A stretch of 64,000 nucleotides of DNA from Candidatus Peribacteria bacterium (GCA_943357285.1 CALRGJ010000005.1:19935-83934); one strand, 5' to 3'. Positions 18,873 to 29,732 are shown, counted from the stretch's first letter. Made by a program: numbers and translations. Notes: a model not told the origin generated them from the sequence alone.

Positions 18873-21800
18873 CTATCTAAAATAGCTTTCCACATCCTTA
18901 ATTTTTAAATCTTCCAATTTATACTTCTCCAAAGCTTCCGCCATGATTTTTGCTACCTGCACGTTTGTGATTAGTGGAATATTTGAGTCCAAAGCTTTTC
19001 TGCGAATTGAATATCCATCAGTCACCATATTGCGAGTATAATTTTTTGGAATATTTACGATGAGATCCACGTCGTGATCCATCATCGCATCCACAATATT
19101 TGGTTTTAGACCGGTAGAAATTTTGTTTAACTTATGCGCCTTAACGCCATTTTTGTTAAAGAACTCTGCTGTACCATCGCTCGCATAAATTTTGAATCCC
19201 ATCTCTGCAAATTTTTGTGCTGCCGGTAAAATATCTGCCTTCGCTTCCACTCCACCGACACTAAATAAAATTCCTTTTTTAGGTAATTCAAATCCCACAC
19301 TTATCATTGATTTCAATAAAGCCTCGTATAAATCTTCACCAAAGCACGCTACTTCTCCCGTAGACGCCATTTCCACACCAAGTACAGGATCAGCACCCTT
19401 CAAACGAGGGAAACTAAACTGAGGCGCTTTCACAGCCACATGATCTAAATCCAAAGTCTTATAATCTCTATATTCTAATAATTTTTTTCCATTCTTTGTC
19501 ATCTTTCCAGTCGTCATCGCCAACATAGATTCCATCGCAATTTCGATGAAATTATATCCAGTAACTTTCGAAGCAAATGGGAAACTACGACTCGCACGTA
19601 GATTACATTCAATCACCATTACCCTATTGCTCTTAGCCAAAAACTGAATATTGAAAGGTCCGCTAATGTTTAATTCTTTTGCAATTTGTTTCGCAATAAT
19701 TTTAATTCTACGAATTGTTTCCATGTACAATTTCTGTGGTGGCAAAACTATCGTCGCATCACCACTATGTACACCGGCATTTTCAATATGTTCGGAAATT
19801 GCATACACCACAATACGGCCTTTGTAAGCCACAGCATCAATCTCTACTTCTTTAGCACCAGTCTCGAATTTCGAAACTACTACCGGCGCATCTTTAGAAA
19901 TTTTCACCGCTTTGCTCAAGAAAGTGCTGAGCGCATGTTCGTCATAAGCCACACTCATTGCTGCACCGGAAAGTACGTAAGAAGGTCTCACCAAAACCGG
20001 ATAACCAACATCATCTGTAAATTTATTTATCTCTTTCAAATTAGCCAATTCTTTCCATTTTGGTTGATCCACGCCAAGCTTATCCAGCATTCCAGAAAAC
20101 TTGTGTCTATCTTCCGCTCTATCAATATTTTTTGGATCAGTTCCAAGAATTTTCACATCTAATTTATATAATTTTAGCGCTAAATTATTGGCTACTTGTC
20201 CTCCTGTAGAAACCACTACTCCAGTTACATTCTTTCCCTTCATTCCGCCATTTTCAAATTCATAAATATCCAAAACTCTCTCCAGAGAAAGTTCATCAAA
20301 ATATAATTTATCGCACATATCGTAATCCGTAGAAACTGTCTCCGGATTGTAGTTGATCATTATTTTTTCGTAGCCTTCTTTCCCTGCAGTTTGAGCCGCA
20401 TTTACGCAGCACCAATCAAACTCTACGCTTGATCCAATGCAGTAAGCACCACTTCCAAGTACGATGATTTTCTTCTTATTTCCAGCTACCACATCGTTCT
20501 TATCACCATGATAAGTAGCATATAAATAATTCGTATTTGCAGGATATTCTGCCGCCATCGTATCGATTTGTTTCAAGGAAGGAAGTACGCCTAATTTTTT
20601 GCGCAAAGCTCTTACTTCTAATTCGCCTACGCCACGCATAAATCCTAATTGTTTATCTGAAAATCCTTTTTTCTTCGCATTTCTCATCGTCTCTTCATCG
20701 AGAGTTTTTGCTTTTTTCAAGCTCTCACTCATCTCCACGATATTTTTCAATTTATCCAAAAACCAGCTATCAATTCCGGAAAGTTTCGCAATTTTTTCTA
20801 CCGTCCAACCTTTCCTCAAAGCTTCAGCAATTACCAAAATTCTTTTCGGAGTTGGATGAATGATATCTTCTTCAATTTCATTAGTTTCCAGTCTCACGTC
20901 CTCATTTGCCACTAGTCCATGAAGTCCTACTTGTAGCATACGCAAGCCTTTTTGTACTACTTCTTCGAAACTACGACCCAGGGCCATAATTTCTCCCACA
21001 GATTTCATTTCGCTCGTAATTTCTTTGCTCACCATTCTAAATTTATTCAAATCCCAACGTGGAATTTTCAAAGCTAAATAATCTAAAGCCGGTTCGAAAC
21101 AAGCCGTAGTAGTCTTAGTCACAGCATTCTTCAATTGAGGCAATGTGTATCCGAGAGCAAGCTTCGCCGCCACATGCGCGAGAGGATATCCAGTCGCCTT
21201 TGAAGCCAAAGCTGATGAACGACTCAATCTCGCATTCACCTCAATCACACGATAATCTTCTGAATTTGGATCGAGAGCGTATTGAATATTGCATTCACCC
21301 ACGATTCCCAAATGTCTGATTACTTTAATGCCAATTTCTCTTAATTTGTGATATTCGCTATTAGTCAAAGTCTGAGAAGGAGCGACTACAATCGATTCTC
21401 CGGTATGTATTCCAAGTGGATCGAAATTTTCCATATTACAAACCGTGATGCAGTTATCGGCCCTGTCACGCACCACTTCATATTCCACTTCTTTCCATCC
21501 TTTCAAATTCTCCTCCACCAAAACCTGTGGACTATAAGCAAAAGCTGTATCAAGCATCTCTTCTAATTGTTTGTCATTGTAAGCAAAACCACTTCCCTTT
21601 CCACCAAGAGCAAAAGCTGCTCTTATCATTAGCGGGAAGCCAATAGTCTTCGCTGCTAACATTCCGGATTTCTTGTCTGTACATGCAATACTCTTTGGCA
21701 TTTTTACGCCAATTTTTGTCAGCTCTTTGTTGAACAAATCCCTATCCTCAGTTTTTTGAATTGCTTCTACCGGAGTACCGAGCACTTTCAGATTATATTT

Positions 21801-22172
21801 TTCGAAAATTCCTTTTTCGTATAATTTTACACCACAATTCAGCGCCGTCTGACCACCAAAAGCCAAGAGAATTCCATCTGGCTTCTCTTCTTTAATTACC
21901 TTCTCCACAAAATAATCATTCACCGGCAAGAAATAAATCTTATCAGCGAGTCCTTTGCTAGTTTGAATTGTAGCTACATTCGGATTCACCAAAACGGTCT
22001 GGATGCCTTCTTCCTTCATCGCTTTTATGGCTTGGGAACCGGAGTAATCAAACTCTCCAGCCTCACCAATTTTCAAGGCGCCACTTCCCAATATCAAAAC
22101 TTTTTTAGGAAAAACTAAAGCCCCGTTTTTTTTGGAGGCCAAATTTTTTTTAGCTCGTTTCATCTTCGCCAA
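18873..22172 (-). CDS. carB: carbamoyl-phosphate synthase large subunit
   Basis: KKVLILGSGALKIGEAGEFDYSGSQA; duplicated ATP-grasp halves; C-terminal MGS-like domain. Confidence 0.97.
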   Translation of the reverse strand: MAKMKRAKKNLASKKNGALVFPKKVLILGSGALKIGEAGEFDYSGSQAIKAMKEEGIQTVLVNPNVATIQTSKGLADKIYFLPVNDYFVEKVIKEEKPDGILLAFGGQTALNCGVKLYEKGIFEKYNLKVLGTPVEAIQKTEDRDLFNKELTKIGVKMPKSIACTDKKSGMLAAKTIGFPLMIRAAFALGGKGSGFAYNDKQLEEMLDTAFAYSPQVLVEENLKGWKEVEYEVVRDRADNCITVCNMENFDPLGIHTGESIVVAPSQTLTNSEYHKLREIGIKVIRHLGIVGECNIQYALDPNSEDYRVIEVNARLSRSSALASKATGYPLAHVAAKLALGYTLPQLKNAVTKTTTACFEPALDYLALKIPRWDLNKFRMVSKEITSEMKSVGEIMALGRSFEEVVQKGLRMLQVGLHGLVANEDVRLETNEIEEDIIHPTPKRILVIAEALRKGWTVEKIAKLSGIDSWFLDKLKNIVEMSESLKKAKTLDEETMRNAKKKGFSDKQLGFMRGVGELEVRALRKKLGVLPSLKQIDTMAAEYPANTNYLYATYHGDKNDVVAGNKKKIIVLGSGAYCIGSSVEFDWCCVNAAQTAGKEGYEKIMINYNPETVSTDYDMCDKLYFDELSLERVLDIYEFENGGMKGKNVTGVVVSTGGQVANNLALKLYKLDVKILGTDPKNIDRAEDRHKFSGMLDKLGVDQPKWKELANLKEINKFTDDVGYPVLVRPSYVLSGAAMSVAYDEHALSTFLSKAVKISKDAPVVVSKFETGAKEVEIDAVAYKGRIVVYAISEHIENAGVHSGDATIVLPPQKLYMETIRRIKIIAKQIAKELNISGPFNIQFLAKSNRVMVIECNLRASRSFPFASKVTGYNFIEIAMESMLAMTTGKMTKNGKKLLEYRDYKTLDLDHVAVKAPQFSFPRLKGADPVLGVEMASTGEVACFGEDLYEALLKSMISVGFELPKKGILFSVGGVEAKADILPAAQKFAEMGFKIYASDGTAEFFNKNGVKAHKLNKISTGLKPNIVDAMMDHDVDLIVNIPKNYTRNMVTDGYSIRRKALDSNIPLITNVQVAKIMAEALEKYKLEDLKIKDVESYFR

Positions 22173-22211
22173 TTTTAGAGAAGAAAGATCATCAGGTCAA
22201 GCACGAGTTAA

Positions 22212-22808
22212 TTATTTTATCCCCTCTGTTGTCTGCAATACCTTTTCCAGTCTAGCCATTAGCTTATCCCTAAGAGCTGCACACATTTGTTTAATATTTT
22301 CACTTGAGGAGCTCGCTGAGTTACTACCGATTTCTTTCGAATCATGAATTGTACAGGCACTGTCATTCAAGTTCATTGTTGAAGCGGATTGGCTTTTTCC
22401 TTTGTCATAACGACGCACCACCTGCACTCCATTCTTACCAGCCACAACAATTGTACTTTCGCCTCTATTTAGGTAAACCTGATTAGGATTAGTGTTCAAA
22501 GCCGTAAAAGATGATTTTTCACAAATGACTCCCTCTCCAATATTACTATTTTGGCAACCATATGTTTCGGCACCATCCACGACAATTACCTCTCCACTCT
22601 GGCTACCAAATTCTTTAAAGCTTTCACCTGTAGAGATAGCGTTACTAGCCGCAATTTCAAATTCTCTAGCTAAATCATCAGTTTCTTTTTGAAGAGTGGC
22701 AAGCGCAGCATTCATCTGCTCGTCTGATTGCAATTCAGTCGAACAAGCCATAGTCATCGCCGCCAATACTGGCATTACTTTATTCCCAATTGATTTAAAA
22801 CTTTCCAT
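22212..22808 (-). CDS. putative lipoprotein, hypothetical
   Basis: N-terminal hydrophobic segment with lipobox-like AAMTMACS. Confidence 0.65.
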   Translation of the reverse strand: MESFKSIGNKVMPVLAAMTMACSTELQSDEQMNAALATLQKETDDLAREFEIAASNAISTGESFKEFGSQSGEVIVVDGAETYGCQNSNIGEGVICEKSSFTALNTNPNQVYLNRGESTIVVAGKNGVQVVRRYDKGKSQSASTMNLNDSACTIHDSKEIGSNSASSSSENIKQMCAALRDKLMARLEKVLQTTEGIK

Positions 22809-22860
22809 ATATAACTTTAATAATAGAAGATTTTATACTTTTTTTTCTTCTGTTTTGCAA

Positions 22861-23874
22861 CTAGAAACTGATCTCGGTACCGTGAGCTTCGTCCTCACTT
22901 CCACTCATGATTTTCCAGCTCATTACCGGCTGTAGTTTTCCTGGCATTCCGAATCCACTGGCTTTTGGGTGACCACCGCCTCCCCATTGTCCAGCTACAT
23001 CAGATAAGTTTATATCATTTCTTTGTGTTCGTAGTGAGCCTTTTACTAGTCCTTTTTCGTCTTCACTCAATAGTACACAATACTTACTTCCCGGCACTGC
23101 ATTGAGGTAATCAATCGCACCACCGGTATCGTGAGAATCTGTGCCACAGGCCTCATAATCTTGACGATTTACCGCAGATACCGTCACGCCCTCTTCGTTC
23201 ACATAAGCCCTTTCCATAATTTTTCCCCACAATCTAAGGCGATTCACCGGAGTGGTGTGAAAAAGTTCTTTTGAAATGCGTTTTAGGTCAGCACCACGGG
23301 CCATCAATTCACCACAAACCTTCATTACTTCCGCACTTGTATTACTGTGAACCAACCCACCGGTATCAAAATAAATTCCATGAAGTAAACAAGTAGCCAC
23401 ATCTATTGTAATTGGCCAATCACAAAACTTTAGAAATTTATAAAGAATCATGCAAGTAGAACAAGCAGCAGGATCCACAGGATTAATAGTGCCAAAATGA
23501 TTATTGGAAATGTGATGATCGAAATTTATGAAAGGCTTTTGGGCAGAAAGAATTTCAGGTTTTTTTTCATGAAATGCTACGAGTTTAAGGGCCCCACAGT
23601 CCACGCTCATAATTAGATCAAAATCTTCATAATTAAAATCTTGAACAAAAGTGTCAGCCTTTTTGAGGAATATGCTATTTTCCGGAACCGGATCCACCGA
23701 TGCACTTACTATCTCTTTTCCCAAAGCTTCCAGCGGGAGTCTTAGCGCGAGATTGCTTCCCACTGCATCTCCATCAGGGCTTCTATGAGAAATAATGCAA
23801 ATTTTCTTTGCACTCAACAAGGCTTTTTTTGCCTTCTGGAACTCTATTTTTAGTTCTTCCGAGATATAAAGCAT
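22861..23874 (-). CDS. DHH/DHHA1 phosphoesterase (NrnA-like)
   Basis: SHRSPDGDAVGSNLAL, MSVDCGA, NFDHHISN, GGGGHPKASGF. Confidence 0.92.
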   Translation of the reverse strand: MLYISEELKIEFQKAKKALLSAKKICIISHRSPDGDAVGSNLALRLPLEALGKEIVSASVDPVPENSIFLKKADTFVQDFNYEDFDLIMSVDCGALKLVAFHEKKPEILSAQKPFINFDHHISNNHFGTINPVDPAACSTCMILYKFLKFCDWPITIDVATCLLHGIYFDTGGLVHSNTSAEVMKVCGELMARGADLKRISKELFHTTPVNRLRLWGKIMERAYVNEEGVTVSAVNRQDYEACGTDSHDTGGAIDYLNAVPGSKYCVLLSEDEKGLVKGSLRTQRNDINLSDVAGQWGGGGHPKASGFGMPGKLQPVMSWKIMSGSEDEAHGTEISF

Positions 23875-23979
23875 GAATGCTGATAAAGGGGTTAATCTTA
23901 ATAAGATTTTTGTTTAATGGGAAGGCTTAAGTATAAAAACAGATTGCAAAAAGAGGTAAGATATTCCACCATAGCAGAC

Positions 23980-25011
23980 ATGCAGCTAACAAATGCCGAA
24001 AAATTCACGTTGCGCCAAAAAATTTCTGACTACGCTAAGTCTATTGGTTTTGATTTGGTAGGATTTTCTCCGGCAAAAATTGAAGAAAAATATTTGCATG
24101 CTTTTGAAGATTGGCTAGGAAATGGTCGCGAAGGAAGCATGGAATATATGAAGAAAATTGAGCAGCGCCGCGATCTCTCTAAAATTCTTCCAGACGCAAA
24201 ATCCGTGATTGTTTTTGGCATGAATTATTTTCACGAGCAGCCGCCACTCAAGCGTAGTCATGGCCGTGTCGCACGCTATGCCTATGGCAGGGATTATCAC
24301 AAAATCATTGGGAAGAAATTAAAATTGGTAGAAAAATTCATTGGGGAGATTTGCCAAGATCAATTGACCAGCACTTCACCAATTCTCTCCAAATCCTACG
24401 TCGACACAGGACCAATCTTAGAACGCGCTCTTGCTGAACAAGCCGGACTCGGACGCATTGGGAAAAATTCTCTCCTCATTACTGAAAAATTTGGTTCTTG
24501 GATTTTCCTCAGCGAAATTATTACGACGTTGGATTTAAATTTCGCACCCGCCACCACCTCCGCAATACAGCCGTCCTCCTCCCGCTGGTCCTCTCCATCC
24601 CAAAAATCTTTCAATGTCTGTGGCAACTGCAACAAATGTATGACAGCTTGTCCTACTGGTGCGATTATTGCTCCTGGAGTGGTAGATTCTCGCCTCTGCA
24701 TTTCCTATCTCACAATAGAAAATAAAGAAAAAATTCCACCAGCCCTCGCAAAAATTATCAAAAAAACTAAACGTCTGTATGGCTGTGATATTTGTCAGGA
24801 GGTTTGCCCGCATAACGATGCACGAGCCAAAATTGCCACCGCTCCACAAGACGGTTTATTCACACCAATCGCCGGAGACTCACTCGAAATAAAAAAAGTT
24901 CTCGCTAAAACCTGCGCCTCCGAAGAAACCTTTCTGAAAACTTTTGCCGGCTCGCCTGTCATGCGCGCAAAAAGAAAGGGGCTCACCCGCACTGCAAAAA
25001 TATTTATTTAA
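23980..25011 (+). CDS. queG: epoxyqueuosine reductase
   Basis: Cysteine motifs CGNCNKCMTACPTGAI and CDICQEVCPHN; YVDTGPILERALAEQAGLGRIGKNS. Confidence 0.94.
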   Translation: MQLTNAEKFTLRQKISDYAKSIGFDLVGFSPAKIEEKYLHAFEDWLGNGREGSMEYMKKIEQRRDLSKILPDAKSVIVFGMNYFHEQPPLKRSHGRVARYAYGRDYHKIIGKKLKLVEKFIGEICQDQLTSTSPILSKSYVDTGPILERALAEQAGLGRIGKNSLLITEKFGSWIFLSEIITTLDLNFAPATTSAIQPSSSRWSSPSQKSFNVCGNCNKCMTACPTGAIIAPGVVDSRLCISYLTIENKEKIPPALAKIIKKTKRLYGCDICQEVCPHNDARAKIATAPQDGLFTPIAGDSLEIKKVLAKTCASEETFLKTFAGSPVMRAKRKGLTRTAKIFI

Positions 25012-25661
25012 TGTATTTCGGTAGAAGAATATTTTACGGCTTTAGACTTCGTTTCGTTTTCCTTAAAATTACGCAGTTCACCATCAGCGAAAGTAGCGTC
25101 TACAATTTTTCTTATAAATTTAGAGCAATAGATGATAAATTCTTGAATTCTTATTGTGGAATATGGTGATTCTTCAGTCTTTGGACCATCTATTCCTAAT
25201 CCCATAATGACGGATCGCATTTTAACTTCCAAACGGGTCATTACTACATTTTTAAATTCCTCACTTTTGAACGGGTTTCCATAGGAATAGTCCCACACCT
25301 TAAGACCATCTCTCAAAAATTTATCAACACAGAGATAAAAAAGATTTATTTCTTCAGGTGAGATGACTCCTTCAGAAATCATTTCAAATAATTCTTCCAG
25401 CTCCGCAGCCTGAGGATCGTCTTCGTAAGTCTTCATTTCTAAGATTTTTATATTTCCCTTCCCCTGCCTAATGGTAGAAAACATCAATCTATTAACTGTT
25501 TTTAGAATATCGCCAGACTGCACTATTTCCCCTAACCATGATAGGCTCTTTGGCTGACAATCTGGAGCCAAGCAGTCTCCGTCAACGTTTAAACCAAGGC
25601 CGGCATCATCCATTTCTGCCGAAAATTTTCCGTACATTGATATTTCTGGTTCGAAATGCAT
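25008..25661 (-). CDS. hypothetical protein (217 aa)
   Basis: ORF, no recognised motif. Confidence 0.6.
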   Translation of the reverse strand: MHFEPEISMYGKFSAEMDDAGLGLNVDGDCLAPDCQPKSLSWLGEIVQSGDILKTVNRLMFSTIRQGKGNIKILEMKTYEDDPQAAELEELFEMISEGVISPEEINLFYLCVDKFLRDGLKVWDYSYGNPFKSEEFKNVVMTRLEVKMRSVIMGLGIDGPKTEESPYSTIRIQEFIIYCSKFIRKIVDATFADGELRNFKENETKSKAVKYSSTEIH

Positions 25662-25737
25662 AGTGTGAATTAGATTTAAAGAGATGTTTATACGCTAAAA
25701 ACAGATCTGAGTCAAGCACCTTGCGAATAGTGAACTA

Positions 25738-26640
25738 TTAGATCAAATCCTTCACGTCGTAATGCCTCACTTCATCTACTAAACTCGTCTTCACACCTTC
25801 TCTATTCGTCTGCAAACTCAAGAAATCTTTTTTCTCAATATTTTCATAAATTAATCCAAGATAAATTTCTTTATCCATATCTTGTACCAATTTTTTTGCT
25901 GCCCAAATGTCGTTCCTATCATATCCTTTCAAATCTTCCACGTATTTTACGCGTGAAGCATACCAATCTTCCGTCGTTAGGCGATTGTAGGTTGGGCAAG
26001 ATTGCAAAATTTCCAGATAAGCAAAACCTTTATGTCTCATTGTCATTCTAAATAATTCCGTCAGATGATCCACGTCTCCAGAAAATCCACGAGCCACAAA
26101 AGTTGGATTCAAACTCAACACAAATTCCAAAGTATTTATCGGTTCAATAGACACACCACCAGGAGTTCCATTCATTTTAGCTCCAATACGAGTAGTAGAA
26201 GAAGCCTGACCAATTGTTAAACCATAATTTTCATTATTATGATGAACAAAAACCATAGGGAAATTATTTCTTACACCATGAACCAAGTGTCCCACGCCTT
26301 CACTAAAAGTCGCACCGTCACCGGCAAAAGCAATCACTTTCATCTTGTCATTTGCCAAAGCTGCACCTGCCGCTGTGCTAATAATACGGCCATGCAATCC
26401 ATGTAAAGTATTAGCTTCAAATTTATCGGAACCATTTCCAGAACATCCAATGTCAAAAAACAAAGCAAAATCTTTTCTCTCTTTTCCTTCCAAAACTAGA
26501 GCTCTCGCTAAAGCATTTTGAATGCCATAGTTTCCGCATCCACTACACCAAGTAATCACTTTATCAGTTTCATATTTGAGTAATTTGTCCGCCTTAGCGA
26601 TCAACTCATCCCTAGTTTTCTTGTCCATTTTTTTGATCAT
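25738..26640 (-). CDS. 2-oxoacid:ferredoxin/flavodoxin oxidoreductase, beta subunit
   Basis: WCSGCGNYGIQNALARAL; TPP-binding AFAGDGATFSEGVGHLVHGVRNN. Confidence 0.92.
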   Translation of the reverse strand: MIKKMDKKTRDELIAKADKLLKYETDKVITWCSGCGNYGIQNALARALVLEGKERKDFALFFDIGCSGNGSDKFEANTLHGLHGRIISTAAGAALANDKMKVIAFAGDGATFSEGVGHLVHGVRNNFPMVFVHHNNENYGLTIGQASSTTRIGAKMNGTPGGVSIEPINTLEFVLSLNPTFVARGFSGDVDHLTELFRMTMRHKGFAYLEILQSCPTYNRLTTEDWYASRVKYVEDLKGYDRNDIWAAKKLVQDMDKEIYLGLIYENIEKKDFLSLQTNREGVKTSLVDEVRHYDVKDLI

Positions 26641-28358
26641 TTGTTTGCATCAATAAATTTTTCTAGGTCATTCAAATAGAATGGTCGTCCATCATATTTG
26701 AGTAAGCGATTTTTGAATTTTAAACCTGTCTTTGCTTCAATTAAATTGCCTAGTTGTCCCTGATAATTTCCTTCAATTAAATTCACATCTTTATTTTCCT
26801 TGAAGAATTTTTTCAATACTTCAGTCTTCAATGGAAACACAAAACTATAATGTAGATAATTTACCTTCACTCCTTTTTCCGCATACTCCTTGATAATATC
26901 GCGCATTACATTTTTAGAACTTCCCCATCCTACAAAAGAAATGTCAGCACCCACTTCGCCATAAATTTCCGGCTCCGGCAAAGCTTCAATCAAAGCTCCC
27001 ATTTTTCTCATTCTCTTATCTATCATTTTTCTTGATGGCTCGGCATCTTCTGTCAGACTTCCATCTTCCAAATGTTCATCACTATTTGCGAAATAATAAG
27101 CGTCACTCGCACCAGGTACCCAGCGCTTAGACACGCCACTTCCTGTAATTCTAAATCGGTCTTCATTCACTAAACTCTTAAGATCTTCTCCTTCTACCAG
27201 TCCTCTTTCGATCTTGATTTTTTCTTGGTCAAACATCGGAATAGTCCAATACGTTTCTGCAATCCCCTTTTCCGTCAAAAGAACGACAGGAATTTGGAAT
27301 TTTTCCGCGTAATTAAAAGCATGTTGAGTTAAATCAAAAGCATCAGAAGGATCGCCCACAGCCACTACCAATCTAGTAAATTCTCCATGTGCTGAATAAA
27401 TAGCCAAATCTAAATCCGCCTGACAAGTCCAAGTCGGCATACCTGTTGCCGGACCAGGTCTCTGCGCAATACAAATCACCAGTGGACACTCAATCATTCC
27501 AGCCAAAGAAACAGTCTCCGTCATCAAATCATATCCTCCACCAGAAGTAGCACAAAAGGCTCTCGTACCCATATGCATTGCACCCAATGTCATACTTGCC
27601 ACGCTAATCTCGTCCTCCACTTGTTTTACGAGCATTCCAGTCTTCGCCGCAAAATTGGCCATATGGGTTAGCACCGTACTTGCCGGACTCATAGGATAAG
27701 CGAAATAAGCACGACATCCCGCATGCACCGCGCCAAGTGCAATCGCCTTATTCCCTTCCATCAAAATTGTTTTTGGCACACTTGTCGGCATTTTTATATC
27801 CATAATTTTTTCCGACTTCTCAAATCCCGCTTTCAGACATCTCAAATCCGCTTCCAATAATTTTGGTTTACTCTTAAATCTTTCAGTTACTTCCGCTTCA
27901 ATATATTTGTATTCCAAGCCAAGAGCTTTCCACATCATTCCCAATAGAACGACATTACTCATCAATACATTTCCACCACTTTCCAAAGCCACAGTTCTTA
28001 TCGGTAAATGTACTTCTTTCACACCTTTTGCTTTCGCTTTTTCTAGAGCCTCCTTTCCTTCAATTACTCTTTCCTGTCCATGCACCAAAATTCCGCCTTC
28101 TTTCAAACTATCGACATACATTTTCAAACTCAAAGAATCAATCGCCATAATCAAATCCACTTCTTCACGCAAAGCATAGATAGGCTCTTCGCTCGCTGTA
28201 ATATTGAAGCAAGCATGGCCACCTTTAATAACCGAAGGATATTCTCTTTCGGCCACGAGATAAAATCCCATATTCTGTAGAGCTTTCAAAATGATGTCGC
28301 CCGTACTGAGCAATCCACCTCCGCTAGCTCCTGCAATTTTTATTGAAAATCTATTCAT
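26637..28358 (-). CDS. 2-oxoacid oxidoreductase, fused gamma-alpha subunit
   Basis: N-terminal GASGGGLLSTGDIILKAL (gamma) then GNKAIALGAVHAGCRAYFAYPMSPAS (alpha). Confidence 0.92.
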   Translation of the reverse strand: MNRFSIKIAGASGGGLLSTGDIILKALQNMGFYLVAEREYPSVIKGGHACFNITASEEPIYALREEVDLIMAIDSLSLKMYVDSLKEGGILVHGQERVIEGKEALEKAKAKGVKEVHLPIRTVALESGGNVLMSNVVLLGMMWKALGLEYKYIEAEVTERFKSKPKLLEADLRCLKAGFEKSEKIMDIKMPTSVPKTILMEGNKAIALGAVHAGCRAYFAYPMSPASTVLTHMANFAAKTGMLVKQVEDEISVASMTLGAMHMGTRAFCATSGGGYDLMTETVSLAGMIECPLVICIAQRPGPATGMPTWTCQADLDLAIYSAHGEFTRLVVAVGDPSDAFDLTQHAFNYAEKFQIPVVLLTEKGIAETYWTIPMFDQEKIKIERGLVEGEDLKSLVNEDRFRITGSGVSKRWVPGASDAYYFANSDEHLEDGSLTEDAEPSRKMIDKRMRKMGALIEALPEPEIYGEVGADISFVGWGSSKNVMRDIIKEYAEKGVKVNYLHYSFVFPLKTEVLKKFFKENKDVNLIEGNYQGQLGNLIEAKTGLKFKNRLLKYDGRPFYLNDLEKFIDANK

Positions 28359-28810
28359 TATTTCATTAATTCATTAATCTTTTCCGCCCATCTATCTACG
28401 AATCCAGTTGGTATTAAAACCATAGGATTTTTAGAAATTCTGAGAGGCATGTGTAGGATTTTTGCCTCTTTCTTCTGCAGAAATTCCATTATTATCCTCG
28501 CAGACTCCAGATGGTAATCTTTATCATATTTTGGGTCTCCAAGTCCAATGATTGCACATTTTTTTTCTTTCAAGTCCACAGTTGCCAATTTCCCTAAAAA
28601 TAATTCGAAGAAATGTTCCAGCTCGCCGATTCCATAAGTAGGACAGGCAAGAATCAATAAATCGGCATCAGCGGCATACACCGGATCAGCCAATCTTGCT
28701 TCGAGTAATTCCACGGAATTTCCTGCTTTTTCCAGCACTTCTTGTGCCTTCTCGCAGACCAACTCAGTGTTTCCTCCTACAGACCCGTAAACTACTTTTA
28801 TCTTAGCCAT
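28358..28810 (-). CDS. flavodoxin
   Basis: VVYGSVGGNTELVCEKAQEVL FMN loop; LLILACPTYGIGEL. Confidence 0.92.
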   Translation of the reverse strand: MAKIKVVYGSVGGNTELVCEKAQEVLEKAGNSVELLEARLADPVYAADADLLILACPTYGIGELEHFFELFLGKLATVDLKEKKCAIIGLGDPKYDKDYHLESARIIMEFLQKKEAKILHMPLRISKNPMVLIPTGFVDRWAEKINELMK

Positions 28811-28850
28811 ACATGAATTCTATCAGTTTTTCCTGATCTGGCAATCATAT

Positions 28851-29363
28851 CTAAGCCCTATATGCCAACACGAACAAGAAATCCGACAGCCTATTTAGAT
28901 ATTTTAGAATTGTCCCAGCCACTTCTTTCCCCTCATCATTCATTGCTCCAGACATCTCCACCAAACCCCTTTCCACTCTCCTACACACCGTTCTCGCAAT
29001 ATGTAATCTCGTAGCCAACTCTGATCCACCCGGCCTCACAAACTCTTTTACTTTATCCATCTCTTCCTCATATTTACCCATTTCTCGCTCCAAAAATTCC
29101 ACATCACTCTCATCAATCATTTTAATATTCGACGGACATTTAAATTCAAAACCAACCACGGACATCATTCTATACAAATCATCCTGTACTTTATCCATCG
29201 CCAAAGAATCTTCACCCTTCATCGAAACTCTGCACCATCCTACTAAAGCTTGTAGTTCATCCAGTTCCCCCACCAACTCAATAAACGAAGATGCTTTGCT
29301 CACTCTTCTTCCGCCAAACAAACTTGTTTCACCTTTATCTCCAGTTTTTGTGGTAATTTTCAT
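28851..29363 (-). CDS. ATP:cob(I)alamin adenosyltransferase (PduO type)
   Basis: KITTKTGDKGETSLFGGRRVSK, VGELDELQALVGWCR, ARTVCRRVER, YLNRLSDFLFVLAY. Confidence 0.95.
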   Translation of the reverse strand: MKITTKTGDKGETSLFGGRRVSKASSFIELVGELDELQALVGWCRVSMKGEDSLAMDKVQDDLYRMMSVVGFEFKCPSNIKMIDESDVEFLEREMGKYEEEMDKVKEFVRPGGSELATRLHIARTVCRRVERGLVEMSGAMNDEGKEVAGTILKYLNRLSDFLFVLAYRA

Positions 29364-29386
29364 AGTTGGATTATATAATACGATCC

Positions 29387-29728
29387 ATGAGCAATCAAAC
29401 TACTGAGCATCGCGATCATAGTATAGCTTTGGCACGAGAGGTAAAAGAACTTACAACTGAAATTTCTCGCCTAAAGAAGATGGATTTCATGCAAGTATTC
29501 AACCATCCTATAAAATTTCTTTTCTATTCTTTTCTTAAAGGATTGATGATAGGATTTGGCTCTGTTCTTGGAGCTTCAGTGCTCGTAGGAATTTTTATTT
29601 ATGTATTAGCCCAAATTCGTTTAGTACCAATTCTCGGAGATTTTGTTCAGGAAGTAATTAATCAAATTCAAACTGAACAGTCCTTTAAATCTCCTTCAAC
29701 AACAACTCAACAAAATATAACTAAATAA
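29387..29728 (+). CDS. membrane protein, DUF5665-like
   Basis: KGLMIGFGSVLGASVLVGIFIYVLAQI...PILGDFVQEVI; start moved to ATG 29387 downstream of TATAAT. Confidence 0.65.
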   Translation: MSNQTTEHRDHSIALAREVKELTTEISRLKKMDFMQVFNHPIKFLFYSFLKGLMIGFGSVLGASVLVGIFIYVLAQIRLVPILGDFVQEVINQIQTEQSFKSPSTTTQQNITK

Positions 29729-29732
29729 ATTT

